A DNA stretch of 64,000 bases from Clostridium sp. (GCF_022482905.1 NZ_JAKVOI010000001.1:1489958-1553957); one strand, 5' to 3'. Positions 39,017 through 48,275 are shown, counted from the stretch's first letter. Translations and numbers: made by a program. Notes: generated by a model not told the origin, from the letters alone.

Positions 39017-39232
39017 TTATAAAAACATATAAAAAATTTCTTTTCCAGAAACTATACCTACTGTAACTAAAATAAGAGATATTATTATATTATAAAATCT
39101 TTGTGTCAATTTATAATTTTTTCCTTGTAGACACCTCTGTATTAACGCTATAATCAATCTGCTGCACAGCAGCGTCACAATAAAAATGAGTGTTTGAACT
39201 ATAATTGGCTTCCACAACATAAACAATACCAT
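39017..39232 (-). CDS. Possible small membrane protein
   Basis: 71 codons giving two hydrophobic helices (residues 8-30 and 48-68) split by a basic loop (QRCLQGKNYKLTQR). No family recognised. The ribosome site is weak (AAATGG), so translation is uncertain. It lies upstream of the coiled-coil gene in the same direction. Confidence 0.4.
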   Translation of the reverse strand: MVLFMLWKPIIVQTLIFIVTLLCSRLIIALIQRCLQGKNYKLTQRFYNIIISLILVTVGIVSGKEIFYMFL

Positions 39233-39330
39233 CCATTTAAATTTGAATTATTTATTAAATATTATATAATATTATATTAAATTAGGCAATATATCTGTAA
39301 TCATAATTAATATAGAATAAATTTACATAT

Positions 39331-39379
39331 AAAAAGCAGCATTTGATCCAATAAAACAGGATTCAATATGCTGTCTTTT
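39331..39379 (-). terminator. Terminator of the alcohol dehydrogenase gene
   Basis: AAAAGaCAGCAT...GAATCC pairs with GGATCaAATGCTGCTTTT, followed by TTATATG on the minus strand. The rest of 39233-39395 is AT-rich with no other feature. Confidence 0.75.
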
Positions 39380-39395
39380 ATATTATACCTTAAAA

Positions 39396-40562
39396 TTAGA
39401 AATCAACTTTTTGTCCGTTATAAATATATTGAAATAATCTTTTCATTTCCGACTCTGTTATTTCCCTTGGATTGGATCCGGTGCAGGCATCTTTAATGGC
39501 ATTATGGGATATATAATCAAGATTTTCATTAAAATCATTTTCACTTATCCCATAATCTTTGATAGTAGAAGGAATATCCATTTTTTTATTCATTTTTCTA
39601 ATCAGTTCAGTTAAGAAATCTATCAGCTCATTATTAGTGTTTCCTGGAAGTTTAAGTACCTTAGCTATACTTGCATATCTTTCTTCACATGCTTTTTTAT
39701 TAAAATCTATAACATAAGGAAGGAATATAGCATTTGCACATCCATGCGGTATATGAAATACTGCCCCTGTCTTATGTGCCATACTGTGTGTTATTCCAAG
39801 AAGTGCATTTGAAAATGCCATTCCTGCCAGACATTGTGCTATATGCATATGGCCTCTGGCCTCTTTATCTCCTTCATATGACTTAAGTAAATATCTATTG
39901 ATCATGACTATTGCATGAATAGCAAGTGGATCTGAGAAATCAGAATGCAATCCTGCAACGTATGCTTCTATTGCATGCGTAAGTGCATCCATTCCAGTAT
40001 GTGCTGTAAGCTTTTTCGGCATAGTTTGTGCAAGAGCAGGATCTATTATTGCTACATCTGGAGTTAAATTGAAATCGGCAAGTGGATATTTGATTTTTGA
40101 TTTATAATCTGTTATTACAGAAAAAGCAGTTACTTCACTGGCAGTTCCGCTTGTAGAAGGTATTGCCAGAAATCTTGCTTTCTGTCTCAACTTTGGAATT
40201 CCAAATGGAACTACTGCCTTTTCAAAAGTAAAATCCGGGTATTCATAGAATATCCACATTGCTTTTGCTGCATCAATCGGGGACCCACCGCCTATGGCAA
40301 CTATCCAGTCAGGTTTGAACTCTCTCATAACTTTAGCGCCATCCATAACGGTTTCAACAGATGGATCAGGCTCAACACCTTCTATTAACTTTATTTCGAT
40401 ACCTGCTTCTTTCAAATATTCTTCGACTCTATCCAAAAATCCAAATCTTTTCATAGAGCCTCCACCTACAACTATTACTGCTTTGTTGCCTTCTAAATTT
40501 TTAAGTTCACCTAGGGAATTTTCTCCAAAATAAATATCTCTTGGTAATGTAAATCTTGACAT
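39396..40562 (-). CDS. Iron-containing alcohol dehydrogenase
   Basis: Group III NAD(P)-dependent alcohol dehydrogenase of 388 residues. Nucleotide binding is by AIGGGSPIDAAKAMWIF and TSGTASEVTAFSV; the iron is held by Asp and three His in HTGMDALTHAIEAY, GITHSMAHKTGAVFHIPHGCANA. Likely reduces acetaldehyde or butyraldehyde to the alcohol in fermentation. Close relatives include clostridial butanol dehydrogenases; the exact substrate cannot be read. ATG after AAAGGAGG. Single-gene unit with its own terminator. Confidence 0.92.
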   Translation of the reverse strand: MSRFTLPRDIYFGENSLGELKNLEGNKAVIVVGGGSMKRFGFLDRVEEYLKEAGIEIKLIEGVEPDPSVETVMDGAKVMREFKPDWIVAIGGGSPIDAAKAMWIFYEYPDFTFEKAVVPFGIPKLRQKARFLAIPSTSGTASEVTAFSVITDYKSKIKYPLADFNLTPDVAIIDPALAQTMPKKLTAHTGMDALTHAIEAYVAGLHSDFSDPLAIHAIVMINRYLLKSYEGDKEARGHMHIAQCLAGMAFSNALLGITHSMAHKTGAVFHIPHGCANAIFLPYVIDFNKKACEERYASIAKVLKLPGNTNNELIDFLTELIRKMNKKMDIPSTIKDYGISENDFNENLDYISHNAIKDACTGSNPREITESEMKRLFQYIYNGQKVDF

Positions 40563-40697
40563 CTACAGTCCTCCTTTGTCAAACATATGATTAATTTACC
40601 AATAGTTTATGAACTCCTATACTGCATCTGTACACCCATTCAATAAACTGATTATATTATACAACAATCAATTCGCAAATGCACAGCAATAGAGTCA

Positions 40698-40732
40698 AAA
40701 AGAGCAAAGTCAAATTTTAAAACTCTACTCTT
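40698..40732 (-). terminator. Terminator of the degV gene
   Basis: AAAAGAG... pairs with CTCTTTTT on the minus strand around an AT-rich loop, with a following TTTTTGACTC. It lies seven bases after the degV stop. Moderate quality. Confidence 0.6.
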
Positions 40733-40738
40733 TTCATT

Positions 40739-41620
40739 CTACAATTCATAATCTCTGGTTTTTCCCAGAAAACAAAGGGATACCATACCATTTCCACAGT
40801 GCGTACCTATGCCGAGCCCCAGTGGATTCACAACAAATCCGTTATTGGGGAATTCCTCTTGAAACATCCCTTTTAAAGTTTCGGCATCTTTTAGGCAATA
40901 TCCATGGGATATTCCTATAAGTTTATTTTCTTTAAAATCCGTCATCTCCCTAAATCTGTCTATAAGATATTTAAACGCCTTTTTCTTTCCTCTTACATTA
41001 GTTACATTTTTAAGGGTGCCATCCTTATGTATTGCTATTATGGGCTTCATATCCAGAAGTGTTCCAATTACGGCTTTAGATGAAGATATTCTTCCTCCCT
41101 TTTTAAGATGGTTCAAATCCTCCACCACGAACCAATAATTCATCTTGTTTTTGTTTTCTTCCACCCAGTTGACTATATCCTCTTTACTGTGTCCCTTTTT
41201 TGCCATGTCAACTGCATGATGGACCAAAAGTCCCTGCCCTATAGAAGCTCCCTTGCTGTCTACTACTGTTATATCCGCATCTTTGTACTCGCCCATTATC
41301 TCTTCTGCTGCAAGCTTGGAGCTGTTGAAAGTTCCACTTATCTTTGATGACATCCCTATATATATTACGGGTCTATGTTCTTTCAAAAGCTCTTTGAACT
41401 TTTTCAGAAATCTGTATTCATTTATCTGTGTTGTATATGGCATCTCCCCGCTTTCAAGTCCGGTATAAAATTCTTTATAGCTCAAAGAATGTCCAAAATC
41501 ATCTTCGTACTCATTTCCATTAAAATGGCATACAAGACCTAAAAAGGGAATATTATTCTTCAATATATAACTTTCCGGCATATCACAGCTGGCATCTGTC
41601 ATGATTATAGGTTCTATCAC
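40739..41620 (-). CDS. DegV-family fatty-acid-binding protein
   Basis: FakB-type protein that binds a fatty acid and presents it to the kinase FakA. DASCDMP and PYTTQINEYRFLKKF and GMSSKISGTFNSSKLA are conserved ligand-pocket motifs, and GRISSSKAVIGTLLDMKPII and GLGIGTHCG follow. The GTG at 41620 (six bases after AAGGGGAGA) is preferred over the upstream ATG and gives 293 residues. No fakA nearby. Confidence 0.9.
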   Translation of the reverse strand: MIEPIIMTDASCDMPESYILKNNIPFLGLVCHFNGNEYEDDFGHSLSYKEFYTGLESGEMPYTTQINEYRFLKKFKELLKEHRPVIYIGMSSKISGTFNSSKLAAEEIMGEYKDADITVVDSKGASIGQGLLVHHAVDMAKKGHSKEDIVNWVEENKNKMNYWFVVEDLNHLKKGGRISSSKAVIGTLLDMKPIIAIHKDGTLKNVTNVRGKKKAFKYLIDRFREMTDFKENKLIGISHGYCLKDAETLKGMFQEEFPNNGFVVNPLGLGIGTHCGNGMVSLCFLGKTRDYEL

Positions 41621-41697
41621 AGGCAATCTCCCCTTATAAATTAGATAATACCACAATATATATCAGTATACCATCAATATAAAATTAATACTATGAA

Positions 41698-44600
41698 TCA
41701 AAGCTTGAAATAACCTACGCCAGCTTCAAATATCTTCTGATCTTTATCTCCCTTAATGTTTTTTATTACATTTTTTCCTATTCTTTCCGAATGCCCCATT
41801 TTTCCAAGTATTCTTCCATCCGGACTGGTTATTCCTTCAACAGCATAGAAAGATCCGTTTGGATTAAACTCATCTTCATAGCTTGGATTTCCCTCAAAAT
41901 CAACATACTGTGTTGCTATCTGCCCATTGTCTATGAGCTTCTTGATCATGTTTTCAGGGGCAATAAATCTTCCTTCTCCATGAGATATGGCAATCGAATG
42001 TATATCTCCTACATTTACATTGTTGAACCATGGTGACAGGTTTGAACATATCCTCGTATTTACTATGCGTGAAATATGTCGCCCTATTTTGTTATATGTA
42101 AGAGTAGGGTAATCGCCCTTTATGTCTCTTATATCCCCAAATGGCACCAGGCCAAGCTTTATAAGTGCCTGAAAGCCATTGCATATTCCAAGCATAAGCC
42201 CGTCTCTTCTATTCAAAAGATCCTCGACAGCAGATTTTATCTTTGGATTTCTAAATACATCCGCTATAAATTTACCTGATCCATCCGGTTCATCACCTGC
42301 ACTGAATCCTCCGGGGAACATAATTATCTGCGAATTGTTTATTCTATCCACTATTTCATCTATAGATTCTTCTATCTGTCTTACATTCAAATTTCTAAGA
42401 ACCAGAGTATCGACTTCAGCTCCCGCCCTTATAAATGCCCTTTCAGAATCATACTCACAATTGGTTCCAGGAAATACAGGTATGAAAACTCGTGGTTTTG
42501 CAATTTTGACAGCTGGTGATACACAATTCTCTTTTTTAAAGCTTATTGGCTCTATTTTACCGCCGTTTTCTTCTGTCTTCATAGGGAACACTTTTTCCAG
42601 AGTTTTGCTCCATGCTTCTATCATGTCATCTATAGAAATACTTTCACCCTTGAATTCTATGGTTTCATCAATATGTGTAGCTCCAATTAATTTATAATCG
42701 ATATTCTTCAACACATTTTCTACATCTGCATCTTTATCAATTTCTACTATTATTGAACCGTAATACGGGAAAAACAACTCTTCTGTATCCAGTTCATCTG
42801 AAAATTTAATTCCTATCCTGTTTCCAAAACTCATATTGCTGACAGTATGTGCTATTCCCATATCCTTAACTGCCTCTGCGGATATTACAATTCCCTGTTC
42901 AATAAGTGAATGTATAATTTCATAGTACTTGTTCATCATCTCAAAATCCGGCATTCCATATTCATCTATAGCTGTCGGTACAATAACTATGCTGCTTCCT
43001 GTCTGTTTGAATTCAGGCGATATTATAACATCTGCATTTTCAGTAGTTATGGCAAAAGATACTAGAGTTGGCGGAACATCCATATCCTTGAAAGTTCCCG
43101 ACATACTGTCCTTGCCTCCTATAGCCGCTATATTGAATTTTTCCTGGGCATAGAGTGCACCAAGCAGTGCGGAAAATGGTTTTCCCCATCTCTCGGGCTC
43201 CTTTTGAGGACTTCCAAAATATTCTTGAAATGTAAGTCTTATATCAGATGCTTTTCCCCCTGCAGCCACTATTTTTGCCACCGATTCACACACTGCATAT
43301 ACGGCACCATGGAAAGGACTCCATTTTGCTATATCCGGATTATATCCATAACTCATTATAGTTGCTGTATTCGTATTTCCGGAAAGTACAGGAAGTTTTG
43401 CCGCCATGGCATCTATCTTTGTCAGCTGATATTTACCGCCAAAGGGCATCAGGATTGTGCCTGCACCTATAGTGCTGTCAAATCTTTCAACAAGTCCCTT
43501 CTGGCTGCATGCATTCAATTGTCCAAGCATGTCGAACCATCTCTTCTTTAAAGATTCCCCTTTTCTACTGTATCTGTTTTTATTAAAATATGATGAAGAT
43601 TTATTCGGCAATTTTACAAGTACATCTGCCTCCGCCCTGACTCCGTTGGTATCTATAAATTTTCTGCTCAAATCGACAATAAGCTTTTCTCTCCAGTAAA
43701 GCCTCATTCTTCCAGTATCCGTAACTACCGCCACTGCAGTTGCCTCCAGATTCTCCTCTTCTGCATACTTTATAAATCTATCCCTGTCATCCTTTGAGAC
43801 TACAACTGCCATACGCTCCTGTGACTCGGATATTGCAAGTTCGGTTCCATCCAATCCCTCGTATTTCTTAGGTACAAGATCAAGATTTATATCCAGTCCT
43901 TCTGCAAGTTCTCCTATTGCAACAGATACACCCCCGGCTCCAAAATCGTTGCACCTCTTTATAAGTGTGCTTACTTCAGGTTTTCTGAAAAGCCTCTGAA
44001 GCTTTCTTTCAGTAACTGGATTTCCTTTTTGAACCTCGGCTCCAGATGTCAATATGCTTTTTTCAGTATGCTTTTTAGAAGACCCCGTAGCTCCACCACA
44101 GCCATCCCTTCCAGTTCTCCCGCCGAGGAGTATGACAATATCAGATGCTTCCGGTCTCCTTCTAACTACATTTTCTGCTGGTACAGCGCCTACTACAGCA
44201 CCTATTTCCATTCTCTTTGCAACATAACCGGGATCATATATCTCACTTACAAGTCCTGTAGCGAGTCCTATCTGATTTCCATAGGAACTATAACCCTGGG
44301 CTGCACCTGTAGTTATCTTTTTTTGTGGAAGTTTTCCATCGAGAGTTGATTTTAAATCTACTGTGGGATCTCCACTTCCTGTAACTCTCATGGCCTGGTA
44401 TACATATGATCTTCCTGACAGAGGATCTCTTATTGCACCGCCTATACATGTTGCCGCACCTCCAAATGGTTCTATCTCCGTTGGGTGGTTATGGGTTTCA
44501 TTTTTAAACATTACAAGCCATTTTTCCGTTCTTCCATCTATATCAGCGTCCACCAATATACTGCAGGCATTTATCTCTTCAGACTCATCAAGATTCTCAA

Positions 44601-45465
44601 GCTTTCCTTCAGTTTTTAATTTTTTCATGGCAATGGTTGCAATATCCATGAGACAAAGAGGTTTATCCTGCCTTTTCAACTCACTTCTGAATTGAAGATA
44701 ATCATCATAGGAAGCCTTAATAGGGGCGGAAAACTTTCCTTCCTCTATCTTTATATTTTTCAATTCCGTCATGAAGGTAGTATGTCTGCAGTGATCCGAC
44801 CAATATGTATCTATGACTTTTATTTCAGTTATGGTAGGATTTCTCTTTTCCTCATTTTTAAAGTAGTCCCTGCAAAATTCAAGGTCCTCAAGACTCATTG
44901 CAAGTCCCTTTTCTCCTAAAAATTCAATTAGTTCTTCCTCTGTCTTATCTACAAACCCATTTAAAATTTCAACATCCTGCGGCAGCTCCACATTTTCCTC
45001 CATCACAGCAGGCTTTTCAAGGGAAGCCTCTCTGGAATCCACCGGATTTATACAGTAATTTTTTATATTGCTGAATTCTTCATCCGTTATATTTCCTTCG
45101 ATTACGTATACTTTGGAAGATAATACATCAGTTTTTTCTTTTTGGGTTAATATCTGAATACACTGTGAAGCTGAATCAGCTCTCTGATCATACTGGCCGG
45201 GAAGATATTCAACTGCAAAAATTCTATTTTGTCCTATATCTGGTATGTCTTCATCATAAACAACATCTACTGTTTTTTCCGAGAATACGGTATATTTCAA
45301 CTTTTCATATTCAGAATCTTCTATATTTCCAATATCGTATCTGTTTATTACCCTGATATTTTTTACGCCGTCAATGCCAAGACTTTCCCTTATGTCCTTC
45401 AAAAGCGCCCGTGCTTCTATATTGAATTCCGTCTTTTTTTCCACAAATAATCTTCTAATATTCAT
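41698..45465 (-). CDS. purL: Phosphoribosylformylglycinamidine synthase, fused PurL
   Basis: Fourth step of purine synthesis: FGAR, glutamine and ATP to FGAM. One 1255-residue chain carries the synthetase domains (FKNETHNHPTEIEPFGGAATCIGGAIRD; GAGGVSVAIGELAEG; GKDSMSGTF) and a C-terminal class I glutaminase (FPGGFSAGDEPDGSGKF; nucleophile Cys in LGICNGFQALIKLG; His in HGEGRF). The first-domain PurS-like region is included, so purS and purQ are not needed. ATG at 45465 follows AGGGGAGAG; 14 further upstream codons are not used. Stands apart from any other pur gene. Confidence 0.97.
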   Translation of the reverse strand: MNIRRLFVEKKTEFNIEARALLKDIRESLGIDGVKNIRVINRYDIGNIEDSEYEKLKYTVFSEKTVDVVYDEDIPDIGQNRIFAVEYLPGQYDQRADSASQCIQILTQKEKTDVLSSKVYVIEGNITDEEFSNIKNYCINPVDSREASLEKPAVMEENVELPQDVEILNGFVDKTEEELIEFLGEKGLAMSLEDLEFCRDYFKNEEKRNPTITEIKVIDTYWSDHCRHTTFMTELKNIKIEEGKFSAPIKASYDDYLQFRSELKRQDKPLCLMDIATIAMKKLKTEGKLENLDESEEINACSILVDADIDGRTEKWLVMFKNETHNHPTEIEPFGGAATCIGGAIRDPLSGRSYVYQAMRVTGSGDPTVDLKSTLDGKLPQKKITTGAAQGYSSYGNQIGLATGLVSEIYDPGYVAKRMEIGAVVGAVPAENVVRRRPEASDIVILLGGRTGRDGCGGATGSSKKHTEKSILTSGAEVQKGNPVTERKLQRLFRKPEVSTLIKRCNDFGAGGVSVAIGELAEGLDINLDLVPKKYEGLDGTELAISESQERMAVVVSKDDRDRFIKYAEEENLEATAVAVVTDTGRMRLYWREKLIVDLSRKFIDTNGVRAEADVLVKLPNKSSSYFNKNRYSRKGESLKKRWFDMLGQLNACSQKGLVERFDSTIGAGTILMPFGGKYQLTKIDAMAAKLPVLSGNTNTATIMSYGYNPDIAKWSPFHGAVYAVCESVAKIVAAGGKASDIRLTFQEYFGSPQKEPERWGKPFSALLGALYAQEKFNIAAIGGKDSMSGTFKDMDVPPTLVSFAITTENADVIISPEFKQTGSSIVIVPTAIDEYGMPDFEMMNKYYEIIHSLIEQGIVISAEAVKDMGIAHTVSNMSFGNRIGIKFSDELDTEELFFPYYGSIIVEIDKDADVENVLKNIDYKLIGATHIDETIEFKGESISIDDMIEAWSKTLEKVFPMKTEENGGKIEPISFKKENCVSPAVKIAKPRVFIPVFPGTNCEYDSERAFIRAGAEVDTLVLRNLNVRQIEESIDEIVDRINNSQIIMFPGGFSAGDEPDGSGKFIADVFRNPKIKSAVEDLLNRRDGLMLGICNGFQALIKLGLVPFGDIRDIKGDYPTLTYNKIGRHISRIVNTRICSNLSPWFNNVNVGDIHSIAISHGEGRFIAPENMIKKLIDNGQIATQYVDFEGNPSYEDEFNPNGSFYAVEGITSPDGRILGKMGHSERIGKNVIKNIKGDKDQKIFEAGVGYFKL

Positions 45466-45578
45466 ACTGTTCTCTCCCCTAACTGTATTTTCGAACATTT
45501 TCCACATTTTAATCCGAATAATTCGTGTATATTATATCATACATACTCATTCAGGGGAATAACTACCGCAAAATAAGC

Positions 45579-45815
45579 TTAAAAACTTTTAATCATGATT
45601 ATTTCCTTGGCTTTTCTGGCTAGATGGTGAACATTGCCCTGAAAATACATATCCCTGTATACCACTCCCCTTACCATTTGACCTGACATTGTTTTTATAT
45701 CAACATGTTCTCCTATATTACAGTCTTTTATGCATATTCCCCTGAACAACACCCTCATGTCACTTCCTACATATTTGCAGTGCTCCACTTCAACCATACT
45801 TCCCTTTTTTATCAT
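45579..45815 (-). CDS. Small OrtA-like beta-barrel protein
   Basis: 78 residues with a good GGAG site. The block FRGICIKDCNIGEHVDIKTMSGQMVRGVV follows the G-x-x-V-x-I-x-T-x-S-G-x-x-V-x-G pattern I associate with OrtA, the small subunit of 2-amino-4-ketopentanoate thiolase, and the MIKKGSMVEVE start fits too. It lacks OrtA's proline-rich middle and there is no ortB beside it, so a thiolase role is doubtful. A similarity search would settle this. Confidence 0.6.
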   Translation of the reverse strand: MIKKGSMVEVEHCKYVGSDMRVLFRGICIKDCNIGEHVDIKTMSGQMVRGVVYRDMYFQGNVHHLARKAKEIIMIKSF

Positions 45816-46082
45816 AAAATCACTCCATCATATAAATTTATAATTTATAAATCTATATGATATATATAGTAAATTTATTCAATTCAATTTTACGTTCCTC
45901 AATTGTAAATTAAATTGCAACCCTTGCGATTCCAGTTTCACATAATCCATACAAAAATAAATATTTATAATATGTGGTTGCATCTTGGATTGCAGAAGAT
46001 TGGCGATTAGCCAGTCTTTTTGTTTGCTAATTGTTATAATTTCATATATCCTTTATTAGTTGGCGGCAGAAATGGAGGATAT

Positions 46083-47378
46083 ATGTCAAAGTTTTTTATT
46101 TATGAAGCGAGATTAGATTTGCAAAAGTACCTAAAGGAAGGCCTTTCATTTAAAGAAATCGCTCGCCGTATGGGAAAAGATCCAACCACTATTTCCAGAG
46201 AAGTTCGTAAATACAGTTCTGAAGTAGCAACAGGCTATCCTGGATTTCCATTTAACGCTTGCAAGAATCGCTTTAACTGTAGATTAAAAAGCATTTGTGG
46301 AAAGGACTGTAGCAGGAAATCTGTAACCTATTGTAAACTATGTTCTTCCTGTAACACGAACTGCAAAGAGTACATAGAAGAAATATGTACTGCAAAATAT
46401 CGTGTTCCTTATGTCTGCAATGGCTGTGAAGCCATTGGCAAATGCACTCTCATGAAAAGTATCTATGATGCTGAACATGCTCACATCAAAGCTCACGAGA
46501 AGATTTCTAATTCTAGAAGTGGTCTTTGCGTTTCTGAAAATGAAATTAGCAGATTGAATCGTATAATTTCACCACTCATTCAAAATGGGCAGTCTGTCAA
46601 TCAGATTTACATTAATCATCAGGATGAGTTGATGTGTAGTGAAAAGACCATTTATAACTATATTGATGCCTGTCTTTTTGATATTAGAAATATCGACCTT
46701 CCACGAAAAGTAAGATTTCGTGAACGCTATAAAAAGCCGGAGTTCAAGGTGGATAAAGGCTGCCGCATTAGCCGCAACTACAAAGATTTTGAAACCTTTA
46801 TTAACAAGAATCCTGATACTGCAATTGTGCAGATGGATTCTGTCATGGGAGTCAAGGGCGGTAAATGTCTTTTAACTATTCACTTTGTTGATTGCAGCCT
46901 GATGCTTGCGTCCCTGAGGGATGCCAACACTTCAAAGTCTGTTACTGATGTATTTAATCATCTTGATAAGATACTTGGCCAGGAATTGTTTTCAGAGTTA
47001 TTTCCTGTCATTCTTACAGACAACGGGAGTGAGTTTTCCAACCCAAAAGCCATTGAATATCGGGATAGATTTCCATTTTTGCGTACACATATATTTTATT
47101 GCGATGCAGGTAGTCCTTATCAAAAAGGTGCTATCGAAGTAAACCATGAATTGATTCGTCGGGTTCTTCCAAAAGGTAGTAGCTTTAATGAACTTACACA
47201 GGATGATATCAATCTGATGATGAATCATATTAATTCCTACAAAAGAAAAAAGCTGAATAAACGCAGTCCGTACGAAACATTCAGCTTTTACCACGGAGAA
47301 GAGGTTTTGCATAAACTTGGATGTTATCCGGTTGCCGCCGGAGATATCATGCTAAAACCAGCTCTTCTTAAAAAGTAA
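46083..47378 (+). CDS. IS30-family DDE transposase
   Basis: 431-residue transposase. Helix-turn-helix at residues 10-45 (LKEGLSFKEIARRMGKDPTTISREVRK), a cysteine-rich insert with 12 Cys between about 60 and 125 that could bind zinc, then the RNase H-like core with all three acidic residues: MDSVMG, LTDNGSEFSNP and KGAIEVNHELIRR (Glu). The start at 46083 follows GGAGGAT closely; the upstream open frame to 46020 has no ribosome site. Intact and potentially active. Confidence 0.93.
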   Translation: MSKFFIYEARLDLQKYLKEGLSFKEIARRMGKDPTTISREVRKYSSEVATGYPGFPFNACKNRFNCRLKSICGKDCSRKSVTYCKLCSSCNTNCKEYIEEICTAKYRVPYVCNGCEAIGKCTLMKSIYDAEHAHIKAHEKISNSRSGLCVSENEISRLNRIISPLIQNGQSVNQIYINHQDELMCSEKTIYNYIDACLFDIRNIDLPRKVRFRERYKKPEFKVDKGCRISRNYKDFETFINKNPDTAIVQMDSVMGVKGGKCLLTIHFVDCSLMLASLRDANTSKSVTDVFNHLDKILGQELFSELFPVILTDNGSEFSNPKAIEYRDRFPFLRTHIFYCDAGSPYQKGAIEVNHELIRRVLPKGSSFNELTQDDINLMMNHINSYKRKKLNKRSPYETFSFYHGEEVLHKLGCYPVAAGDIMLKPALLKK

Positions 47379-47537
47379 CCTTTAAATAATCAGTGCCGCC
47401 AACCTATTATCTGACCAAAGATTCAGGGGTGGATTCTCCGATTACAAAAAAAATCGAGAGGGAGTTGACCTCCATTTGGCATGCTTATTTTTCACAATCA
47501 TACACTAGAAATGAAGAGAAATCAAACAGCATTTGAA

Positions 47538-47667
47538 TTACAAATGTGGCTCTTCGCTTACAAAACTGGACTTTAGGTTACAAAAACTGCGTTTCATTTA
47601 CAAGGATTAAGTTTTAAATTACAAACATAGTTTTTCGTTTTACAAAGTGGCATCTCATCTTTCAATT
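47538..47667 (+). repeat. Six-copy TTACAA array at 20-21 bp intervals
   Basis: TTACAA occurs at 47538, 47558, 47578, 47598, 47619 and 47639, steps of 20, 20, 20, 21 and 20 bp; a degenerate seventh, TTTCAA, follows at 47660. The units share TTACAAA and a later TyTy run. The same word, inverted (TTGTAA), sits in the left end of the element at 45903-45908. Likely repeated transposase-binding sites in the right end of the insertion sequence. The remainder of 47379-47537 has no other clear feature. Confidence 0.85.
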
Positions 47668-47710
47668 AACCTTCAATTTTACGTTATTATTGAAAAACAA
47701 TAAATATATA

Positions 47711-47739
47711 TTGAAATTTAATAATATTTTATTTATAAT
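47711..47739 (+). promoter_or_regulatory. Promoter of the DUF2975 gene
   Basis: TTGAAA (47711-47716) and TATAAT (47734-47739) are 17 bases apart, about 40 bases before the ATG. They lie outside the proposed right end of the insertion sequence. Confidence 0.75.
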
Positions 47740-47779
47740 ATATACAAATACACAATTTAACAGAAAGGAAGTTAATAAT

Positions 47780-48253
47780 ATGTCCAACAAAAACCATTAT
47801 GGAATTGCAGAATTCCTATATGTAATACTCAACGTATTTTTTATAGGTGGAACACTGGGGATGATATTTATTCCGGGTCTCTTCGCAAAATTTGCATCTG
47901 ATAAAAGTATCATCAGATATATAATTTTTGCAGAGGCTGAATGTTTATTAAGTCTGCTCATTATATATGAACTCAAGAATATAATGGGAAAAATTACAGA
48001 AACTAAAATTTTTAATTTAGATAATGTAAAAAGTTTTTCAAGAATCGGAGCATATACCTTTATACTCGGGGCGATATATATGATCGGCGATATAGTCAAT
48101 AAAAATTTCCATATAATATATGCATTCAATAAGGACGGTTCGCTTAAATTGGATATTTTTGTATTTATAATAGTTGGATGTACTTTTCTCACTATTTCTG
48201 AAGTGCTGAGAAAAGCAATAAATATAAAAGATGAGAATGATCTTACTATCTAA
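47780..48253 (+). CDS. DUF2975 membrane protein
   Basis: 157 residues with four hydrophobic helices (about 10-33, 45-65, 85-108 and 120-142) in the DUF2975 pattern, function unknown. Members often come with a small Xre-type repressor downstream; none is seen here because glyA converges immediately after. ATG at 47780 follows GAAAGGAAG; the in-frame region back to 47690 has no ribosome site. It lies just outside the insertion sequence. Confidence 0.8.
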   Translation: MSNKNHYGIAEFLYVILNVFFIGGTLGMIFIPGLFAKFASDKSIIRYIIFAEAECLLSLLIIYELKNIMGKITETKIFNLDNVKSFSRIGAYTFILGAIYMIGDIVNKNFHIIYAFNKDGSLKLDIFVFIIVGCTFLTISEVLRKAINIKDENDLTI

Positions 48254-48275
48254 TCATGGCAAAAAATAAATCAAT

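Larger units (their letters stand above)
45897..47671 (+). mobile_element. IS30-type insertion sequence (proposed limits)
   Basis: About 1.78 kb around one DDE transposase. Proposed ends: left AATTGTAAATTAAATTGCAA (from 45901) and right, inverted, AATTGAAAGATGAGATGCCA (to 47667); 14 of 23 bases agree over the pair. An exact 14-bp direct repeat TTCAATTTTACGTT lies outside each end (45883-45896 and 47672-47685), four bases from each inverted repeat. IS30 elements usually duplicate 2-3 bp, but the IS30-type IS1630 of Mycoplasma is known for much longer duplications. A competing, inner pair of limits is described in the findings. Confidence 0.5.

Noticed and set aside
42179-42697. 172-codon plus-strand frame
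   Set aside because: Mirror of the purL glutaminase region; no ribosome site and no recognisable domain.
47538-47667. CRISPR-like array
   Set aside because: Only the first six bases repeat and the period is 20 bp, far too short for repeat-spacer units; no cas genes nearby.
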